Under the pieces are notes generated by a model, which was not told the origin of the DNA, made no database searches, and was given only the letters and a program-made list of their open reading frames with translations. From contig NZ_LYOY01000001.1 of the NCBI RefSeq assembly GCF_001653515.1, positions 434,001-498,000 on the forward strand: DNA of 64,000 nt, read 5' to 3'. The DNA is from Streptomyces sp. ERV7. GTDB lineage: Bacteria; Actinomycetota; Actinomycetes; Streptomycetales; Streptomycetaceae. Positions 59,617-64,000 of this stretch are shown in pieces. The stretch's first letter is position 1, and each line of letters opens with the position of its first letter. A program made the position numbers and the translations under genes.

Positions 59617-60234
59617 ATGTCCCCGCGCAGCGCATCGGTCAATGAAGAGTTGCGCCGACGTTCCCGTGAGCGGCTGCTCCAGGCGACAGTCGAGCTGGTT
59701 GCGGAGCGCGGCTACGAGGCGACCACCCTCGGCGACATCGCCGACCGGGCCGGTTCGGCACGCGGTCTGGTCTCGTACTACTTCCCCGGCAAGCGCCAGC
59801 TGCTCCAGTCGGCCGTCCACCGGGTCATGCACCTGGCCCTCCAGGCGGGCCTGGAGCAGGAGCCGCGCACCGACGACGGCCGGGAGCTGCTCGCCCGCGC
59901 CATCGACGCCATACTGGGCCTCACCAGGGTCCATCCCGTACTGATGCGCGCCCACATGGCCGGGATCCTGCAGGCCGAGGGGTTCGTGCAGTGCCCCGAG
60001 CAGCAGCGTCTGTCCTGGCTGCTGCGGGACACCATGGAGCGGTACGGCTCGACGGACGTGGACGCCGACTACCCGATGCTGCGCGCGCTCCTGATGGGCG
60101 CGGTCTTCGCGGCGCTGCTGCCCGGCGCCCCCATGGAGGTGCCCCGGCTGCGCGCCGAGCTGTTCCAGCGGTTCGGGCTCGACTGGGAGCTCGGCAACCC
60201 GCCGCCGCAGGGGAAACCCCTCCCCGTCCCCTGA
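59617..60234 (+). CDS. TetR-family regulator, copy 2
   Basis: This gene is identical to copy 1 at 56911 (205 residues). This copy sits upstream of the intact reductase gene, with 69 bp between stop and GTG 60304. Two identical repressor genes would double repressor dosage against two identical operators. Confidence 0.92.
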   Translation: MSPRSASVNEELRRRSRERLLQATVELVAERGYEATTLGDIADRAGSARGLVSYYFPGKRQLLQSAVHRVMHLALQAGLEQEPRTDDGRELLARAIDAILGLTRVHPVLMRAHMAGILQAEGFVQCPEQQRLSWLLRDTMERYGSTDVDADYPMLRALLMGAVFAALLPGAPMEVPRLRAELFQRFGLDWELGNPPPQGKPLPVP

Positions 60235-60303
60235 CGCCGCGCGCGCCCCGGTGCGATGCTGGAGTCCCTGGTGGGATCCTCCTGCGGGAAGGGAGCACCC
60301 TTC

Positions 60304-61671
60304 GTGCTGCGCATCGCCGTCGTCGGTTCCGGGCCGAGCGGGGTCTACACCGCCCAGTCCCTGGTCACCCAGAGCACGGTCCCGGGGCTGCGGGTCGACG
60401 TCCTGGACCGGCTGCCCTGCCCGTACGGACTGGTGCGCTACGGGGTGGCGCCCGACCACGAGAAGATCAAGTCGCTCCAGAACAACCTGCGGACCGTCCT
60501 GGAGGACGAGCGGATCAACTTCCTCGGCCATGTCGAGATCGGCCCCGGGGGCATGTCGCCGGAGCGGCTGCTGCGGCTCTACCACGCGGTGGTGTACTGC
60601 GTGGGCGCGTCCGCCGACCGCCGGCTGGGCATTCCCGGCGAGGACCTGCCGGGCAGCTGCTCGGCCACCGACTTCGTCGCCTGGTACAGCGCCCACCCCG
60701 ACGCCTCGGCGGGCGGCTTCTCGCTCGACTGGCTCACCGCCCGCTCGGCCGTCGTCATCGGCGCGGGCAACGTGGCGGTCGACGTGGCCCGCATCCTGTC
60801 GCGCGGCGCCGACGAGCTGCGCCCCACCGACGTGCCGCACGCGGCACTGGGGGCGCTGGCGGCGAGCCGGGTGCGCGAGGTGCACATGGTCGCCCGGCGC
60901 GGCCCCTCGCAGGCGAAGTTCACCACGAAGGAGCTGCGCGAGCTGGGCTCGCTGCCGGGTGCCGAGGCCGTTGCGTACGCCGCCGAACTGGCCCTGGACC
61001 CGGCCTGCTCGGACCCCTCCGCGCTGCCCGCCGCCGTCCGCCGCAACGTCGAGGTACTGCGCGGCTGGGCCGCGGCGGACCGCGAGCCGCGCGGTGTGGA
61101 GCGCACGCTGCGGCTGCGGTTCTTCCTGCGCCCGGTGGAGATCCTGGAGCGGGACGGGCGGGTGGGCGGCGTCCGGTTCGAGCACACCGCCCCGGACGGG
61201 GCCGGGGGCGTACGGGGCACCGGCACGTACGAGGAGATCGAGGCGCAGTTGGTCCTGCGGGCGGTCGGCTATCTGGGCGTGCCGCTGGCGGGCCTGCCGT
61301 TCGACCCGGCGACGGGGACGGTCCCGCACGCGGCCGGACGCGTCCTGCGCGACGGCGCACCCTCCCCCGGCGAGTACGTGGCGGGCTGGATCAAGCGCGG
61401 CCCGACCGGCGTCATCGGCACCAACCGCCCGTGCGCCAAGGAGACGGTGACCTCGCTCCTGGAGGACGCGGAGGCCCTTGCGCGGCGGCCCGTGGACGGC
61501 GAACCCGTGGACGCCATGCGGGAGTCGGGGCTGCGGCCCGTGCAGTGGCGCGGCTGGCAGGACATCGAGCGGGCGGAGGCGGAGCTCGGGCGCTCGCTGG
61601 GCCGGGGCTCGGTGAAGATCGCCGACTGGGAGGGGCTGCTCTCGGCGGCGCTGGGCCCGCGCGAGGGCTGA
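60304..61671 (+). CDS. FprA-type FAD-dependent ferredoxin-NADP(+) reductase, intact copy
   Basis: This 455-residue protein starts at GTG 60304, nine bases after AAGGGAG. An in-frame ATG 16 codons earlier has no ribosome site. It is of the adrenodoxin-reductase type: FAD motif AVVGSGPSGVYTAQSL near residue 6, CPYGLVRYGVAPDHEKIK near 40, NADP motif VIGAGNVAVDVARIL near 150, RGPSQAKFTTKEL near 195 and the C-terminal WIKRGPTGVIGTNRPCAKETV near 360. It should pass electrons from NADPH to ferredoxins, for example for P450s. No ferredoxin gene is adjacent. Codons 1-243 are duplicated upstream. Confidence 0.94.
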   Translation: MLRIAVVGSGPSGVYTAQSLVTQSTVPGLRVDVLDRLPCPYGLVRYGVAPDHEKIKSLQNNLRTVLEDERINFLGHVEIGPGGMSPERLLRLYHAVVYCVGASADRRLGIPGEDLPGSCSATDFVAWYSAHPDASAGGFSLDWLTARSAVVIGAGNVAVDVARILSRGADELRPTDVPHAALGALAASRVREVHMVARRGPSQAKFTTKELRELGSLPGAEAVAYAAELALDPACSDPSALPAAVRRNVEVLRGWAAADREPRGVERTLRLRFFLRPVEILERDGRVGGVRFEHTAPDGAGGVRGTGTYEEIEAQLVLRAVGYLGVPLAGLPFDPATGTVPHAAGRVLRDGAPSPGEYVAGWIKRGPTGVIGTNRPCAKETVTSLLEDAEALARRPVDGEPVDAMRESGLRPVQWRGWQDIERAEAELGRSLGRGSVKIADWEGLLSAALGPREG

Positions 61672-61748
61672 GCCGGGCAGGGCGTACGCGCGCGAGGGCC
61701 GAGGCGGGGCAGGGCGTACGCGCGCGAAGGCCGAGCCGGGGCAGGGCA
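61643..61748. repeat. About three copies of a 32-bp tandem repeat after the reductase gene
   Basis: GGGCAGGGC begins at 61675, 61707 and 61739, exactly 32 bp apart, with GTACGCGCGCGA following in the first two. The similar GCGCGAGGGCTGAGCC just before extends the array into the last codons of the reductase gene. Slippage-prone and possibly variable between strains. Confidence 0.75.
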
Positions 61749-61800
61749 TGCCCGGGGCACGAGGGCCGCGCGGGCGGGCGATGCCGGGGCCGAGCGGCGC

Positions 61801-62148
61801 TCAGCCGCCGAGGCGCGCCCCCTGGAGCGCCGCCGCTTCCAGGATGCGGTCGAACAGGCCGGGGAAGAGCTCCTCCAGGTCGGTGCGGCGCAGCCCGTTC
61901 ATCTTGGCGGTGCCCCGGTAGGTCTGCTGGATGACGCCGCTCTCGCGCAGCACCCGGAAGTGGTGCGTGGTCGTGGACTTGGTGACGGGCAAGTCGAAGT
62001 ACGAGCAGGAGAGTTCGCCGTCGGCGGTCGCCAGCTCGCGGACCACGCGCAGCCGGATGGGGTCGGAGAGCGCGTGCAGCACCGCCTCCAGACGGATCTC
62101 CTCGCGCGCCGGGTGGTCGAGTTCGCGCTTGCTCGTTGCTGTGGACAC
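61801..62148 (-). CDS. ArsR-family transcriptional regulator (second)
   Basis: This 115-residue winged-helix protein starts at GTG 62148. The HTH is LEAVLHALSDPIRLRVVRELATADGELSCSYFDLPVTKSTTTHHFRVLRESGVIQQTYRGTAKMNGLR. It is similar over most of its length to the ArsR protein at 5910, including the Lys-Ser-Thr-x-Thr-His-His recognition helix. It has one Cys in the same place. It is divergent from an OYE-type oxidoreductase gene and shares an operator-like element with the first ArsR locus, so the two probably sense related compounds. Confidence 0.93.
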   Translation of the reverse strand: MSTATSKRELDHPAREEIRLEAVLHALSDPIRLRVVRELATADGELSCSYFDLPVTKSTTTHHFRVLRESGVIQQTYRGTAKMNGLRRTDLEELFPGLFDRILEAAALQGARLGG

Positions 62149-62167
62149 CTCCCCATTGTACGAGACT

Positions 62168-62199
62168 CATCGTAGTTTGACATCCCCCGTACTACGATG
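62168..62199. promoter_or_regulatory. Inverted-repeat operator with -35 between ArsR and OYE genes
   Basis: CATCGTAGT (62168-62176) and ACTACGATG (62191-62199) are perfect 9-bp arms. TTGACA (62177-62182) lies between them, so a bound repressor would cover the -35. CATCGTAGTTTGACA differs by one base from 6339-6353 at the first ArsR locus. Confidence 0.75.
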
Positions 62200-62264
62200 C
62201 GTATCGTACGAAGCGAACCCGGCGCCGCCCCGTGGCGCCGCGGCCGTTCTGAATGGAGTCTGCC

Positions 62265-63356
62265 GTGCCTGCTGCGAGTGCCCTGTTCGAGCCTTACACC
62301 CTGCGGTCGCTGACCATCCCGAACCGGATCTGGATGGCGCCGATGTGCCAGTACAGCGCCGAGGCGTTCGGCCCGGGCGCGGGCGTGGCGAACGACTGGC
62401 ACCTCGCCCACTACGCGGCCCGGGCGGCAGGCGGCACGGGCCTGATCCTCGTCGAGGCGACCGGCGTCAGCCCCGAGGGCCGGATCTCCCCCGCGGACCT
62501 CGGCATCTGGAACGACACCCAGGTCGAGGCGTTCCGCCGGATCACCCGCCTCCTGGAGGAGCAGGGCACGGTGCCCGGAATCCAGATAGCCCACGCGGGG
62601 CGCAAGGCCTCGACCGACCGCCCCTGGCAGGGCGGCGCGCCGCTCGCCCCGGGAACCGAGGAGGGCTGGCAGCCGGTCGGACCGAGCCCGGTGGCGTTCG
62701 ACCCCGACCACACCGTGCCGACCGAGCTGACCGTCGATCAGATCAAGGAGATCACCGGGCAGTTCGCCGACGCGGCCCGGCGTGCTCAGGACGCCGGGTT
62801 CAAGGTCGTCGAGATCCACGGCGCCCACGGCTATCTGATCGGCGAGTTCCTCTCCCCGCACTCCAACAAGCGCACGGACGCGTACGGCGGCTCGTTCGAG
62901 AACCGGGTGCGCCTCGCGCTCGAAGTCACCGACGCCGTAAGGGCGGTGTGGCCCGAGGAGCTGCCGCTGTTCTTCCGCGTCTCGGCCACCGACTGGCTGG
63001 AGGAGGGCGGCTGGAACGCCGATGACACCGTCCGCCTCGCGGCCCTGCTCAAGGAGCGCGGCGTGGATCTCCTCGACGTGTCGACCGGCGGAAACGCCGC
63101 GGGGGTGCGCATTCCCGTCGGCCCCGGCTACCAGGTCCCGTTCGCGGCCCGGGTGCGCGACGAGAGCGCCCTGCCCGTCGCCGCCGTCGGCCTGATCACC
63201 GAGCCGGCCCAGGCCGAGAAGATCCTCGCCAACGGGGAGGCGGACGCGGTCCTGCTCGGCCGCGAACTGCTGCGCAACCCGTCGTGGGCACGCCAGGCGG
63301 CCCGTGAGCTGGGCGCCGAGCCGCACATCCCGAAGCAGTACCTGCGCGCGCGCTGA
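62265..63356 (+). CDS. NADH:flavin oxidoreductase of the Old Yellow Enzyme family (YqjM-like)
   Basis: This 363-residue protein is placed at GTG 62265, six bases after GGAG. The FMN barrel signatures are LTIPNRIWMAPMCQYSA near residue 15-31 (the Cys of the thermophilic-like class), IQIAHAGRKAS near 108, FKVVEIHGAHGYLIGEFLSPHSNKRTDAYGGSFENR near 183 (His pair and Tyr), and the phosphate loop AVGLI...ADAVLLGRELLRNPSWA near 308-345. It should reduce electrophilic alkenes with NAD(P)H. Control by the divergent ArsR gene is likely. Confidence 0.94.
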   Translation: MPAASALFEPYTLRSLTIPNRIWMAPMCQYSAEAFGPGAGVANDWHLAHYAARAAGGTGLILVEATGVSPEGRISPADLGIWNDTQVEAFRRITRLLEEQGTVPGIQIAHAGRKASTDRPWQGGAPLAPGTEEGWQPVGPSPVAFDPDHTVPTELTVDQIKEITGQFADAARRAQDAGFKVVEIHGAHGYLIGEFLSPHSNKRTDAYGGSFENRVRLALEVTDAVRAVWPEELPLFFRVSATDWLEEGGWNADDTVRLAALLKERGVDLLDVSTGGNAAGVRIPVGPGYQVPFAARVRDESALPVAAVGLITEPAQAEKILANGEADAVLLGRELLRNPSWARQAARELGAEPHIPKQYLRAR

Positions 63357-63387
63357 AGCCCCCGGAAGGCCCCTGGCCGGTCCTCCC

Positions 63388-63779
63388 TCAGCTGATCCCG
63401 AAGGGCTCGGTCACCCCGGTGAACGGGCCCTTCGCCGTGTCCCCGTGGTAGGCGAGGCGGTAACGGCCGCCGGGGCCGCCCGGTCGGCGAAGGCGAAGGC
63501 GCGGGCGCGCCGGCGGGTGTGGATGCCCGCGGTGCGCTGGTCGGCCTTGCCGTAGCCGAGCATGCCGCACTCGGCTGCCTCGCCGGTGATGTCGGCGATG
63601 CCCCGCCCGGCGAGGAACCCCGTGTCCGTCCCGCCCCCGGTCTCCGTGTCCCGCCCGGCCCCGGACCCCGTGGCGCGCTCGGTCGTGGTCGCTCCGCTCT
63701 CGTACGGGTGAATACGGCCGGGGCGGCGTCCCGGACGGGCTCGCGAGGTCGGCCCACGCCCTTTGACCTGCGCGGACAC
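63388..63779 (-). pseudogene. Neutral ceramidase remnant with large internal deletion
   Basis: Reading left on the minus strand, FLAGRGIADITGEAAECGMLGYGKADQRTAGIHTRRRARAFAFAD (about 63620-63480) matches the N-terminal catalytic region of neutral/alkaline ceramidases. In another frame it is joined to RYRLAYHGDTAKGPFTG (to the stop at 63388), which matches their extreme C-terminus. Intact enzymes have about 650-700 residues. Here only about 75 conserved residues remain, with the junction near 63470-63480 and a frameshift. The upstream part of the frame to 63779 shows no clear signal peptide. The gene is dead. Confidence 0.75.
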
Positions 63780-63856
63780 CGTCTGCGGGGGCCGCTGTCA
63801 GTGGTCGGGTGCAGACTGGCCACTATCCGGGACAACGGCGTTTTGGAGGGGTCGCG

Positions 63857-64000
63857 ATGACTGACGTACTGCTCACTGTGGGGACGCGCAAGGGACTGTT
63901 CATCGGCCGCAGACACGGCGGCGAGTGGCGGTTCGGCGGTCCGCACTTCAATGCCCAGGCGGTCTACTCGATCGCGATCGACACCCGGCGCGCGGTCCCC
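63857..64000 (+). CDS. BNR/YVTN-repeat (sialidase-like propeller) protein, cut by window edge
   Basis: Only the first 48 codons are inside the window. ATG 63857 follows GGAGGGG. The sequence TDVLLTVGTRKGLFIGRRHGGEWRF...PHFNAQAVYSIAID is the usual start of exo-alpha-sialidase-like or photosystem-stability-like BNR-repeat proteins, with the G(T/S)RKGLF motif. There is no signal peptide. The family is annotated as glycosidase-like, but most members have no known substrate. Confidence 0.8.
   Translation, partial: MTDVLLTVGTRKGLFIGRRHGGEWRFGGPHFNAQAVYSIAIDTRRAVP

Larger units (their letters stand above)
58562..61034. repeat. Right copy of the 2,473-bp direct duplication
   Basis: This block matches 55856-58328. 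Past 61034 the sequence continues naturally into the rest of the reductase gene, so the right copy keeps the original right flank and the left copy keeps the original left flank, as expected for a tandem duplication interrupted by the inverted patch. Confidence 0.93.

Noticed and set aside
55856..61034. Transposon or integrase-driven duplication
   Set aside because: No transposase, terminal inverted repeats or target-site duplications were seen at the block ends.
61643..61748. CRISPR array with 32-bp spacing
   Set aside because: The whole 32-bp unit is repeated with no unique spacers, so it is a simple tandem repeat.

Overview
The window is chromosomal DNA from a high-GC actinobacterium, almost certainly Streptomyces. 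Genes have strongly GC-biased third codon positions. GTG starts are common and at least one TTG start occurs. Several genes seem to be transcribed as leaderless mRNAs. Many families present are typical of Streptomyces: RsbW-like ATPases, NACHT NTPases with many membrane spans, a mycothiol-dependent isomerase, a deazaflavin-dependent reductase, ROK and DeoR regulators, and DUF5134, DUF6421 and DUF6986 proteins. No rRNA, tRNA, CRISPR array, insertion sequence or phage gene was recognised.

Layout. 1-13 kb: an edge-truncated vanadium-haloperoxidase-like secreted protein; a three-gene overlapping operon (secreted metallophosphoesterase, MFS transporter, TolB-like protein); an ArsR regulator divergent from a quinone oxidoreductase; a PhnA-type protein; a PL7 alginate lyase; a MOSC protein; an Rv1733c-type membrane protein; and a large beta-helix/AAA+ fusion. 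13-26 kb: a membrane-embedded alpha/beta hydrolase, a DeoR regulator, an SRPBCC protein, a cysteine synthase/desulfhydrase-like enzyme, an RsbW-like ATPase run into a NACHT NTPase, an NTF2-like protein, an SDR/DUF2867 protein, a DUF2165 membrane protein, and a broken ABC-transporter locus. 26-35 kb: a TetR-cupin-DUF4865-phosphotriesterase cluster, a ROK regulator divergent from an MFS gene, a mycothiol-dependent isomerase, a MarR/MFS divergent pair, and a response regulator next to a truncated TetR gene. 35-45 kb: a deazaflavin reductase, a geranylgeranyl-reductase-like protein, an M20 dipeptidase, a metallo-beta-lactamase-fold protein, a Ser/Thr kinase, a DUF6986 lyase-like protein, and etfBA. 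45-55 kb: a flavin reductase behind a cysteine-ended leader peptide, a thioredoxin-fold protein, an acyltransferase, a B3/B4 protein, a transglutaminase-like protein, a DUF6421-SDR-threonine aldolase operon, GDPD, GNAT and VOC proteins, DUF5134, and an M56 peptidase. 55-64 kb: a PAP2 phosphatase, a HAD hydrolase, a TetR regulator and an FprA-type ferredoxin reductase inside a rearranged duplication, then a second ArsR/oxidoreductase divergent pair, a ceramidase remnant and a BNR-repeat protein cut by the edge.

The strongest structural signal is a 2,473-bp direct duplication (55856-58328 and 58562-61034). Its copies are separated by a 233-bp inverted patch made of two pieces of the same HAD gene. 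The copies appear identical, so the event is recent or is an assembly artefact. Separate deletion-type scars occur in the NACHT, ABC-transporter, TetR/two-component and ceramidase loci. This suggests either active gene decay or assembly collapse, and read-level checking is needed.

The most interesting regulatory signals are a leaderless 26-residue leader ORF ending in CPGC upstream of a flavin reductase, a nearly identical 15-bp operator/-35 element in front of two unlinked oxidoreductases that each face an ArsR gene, and a 17-bp-phased operator array at the first of these.
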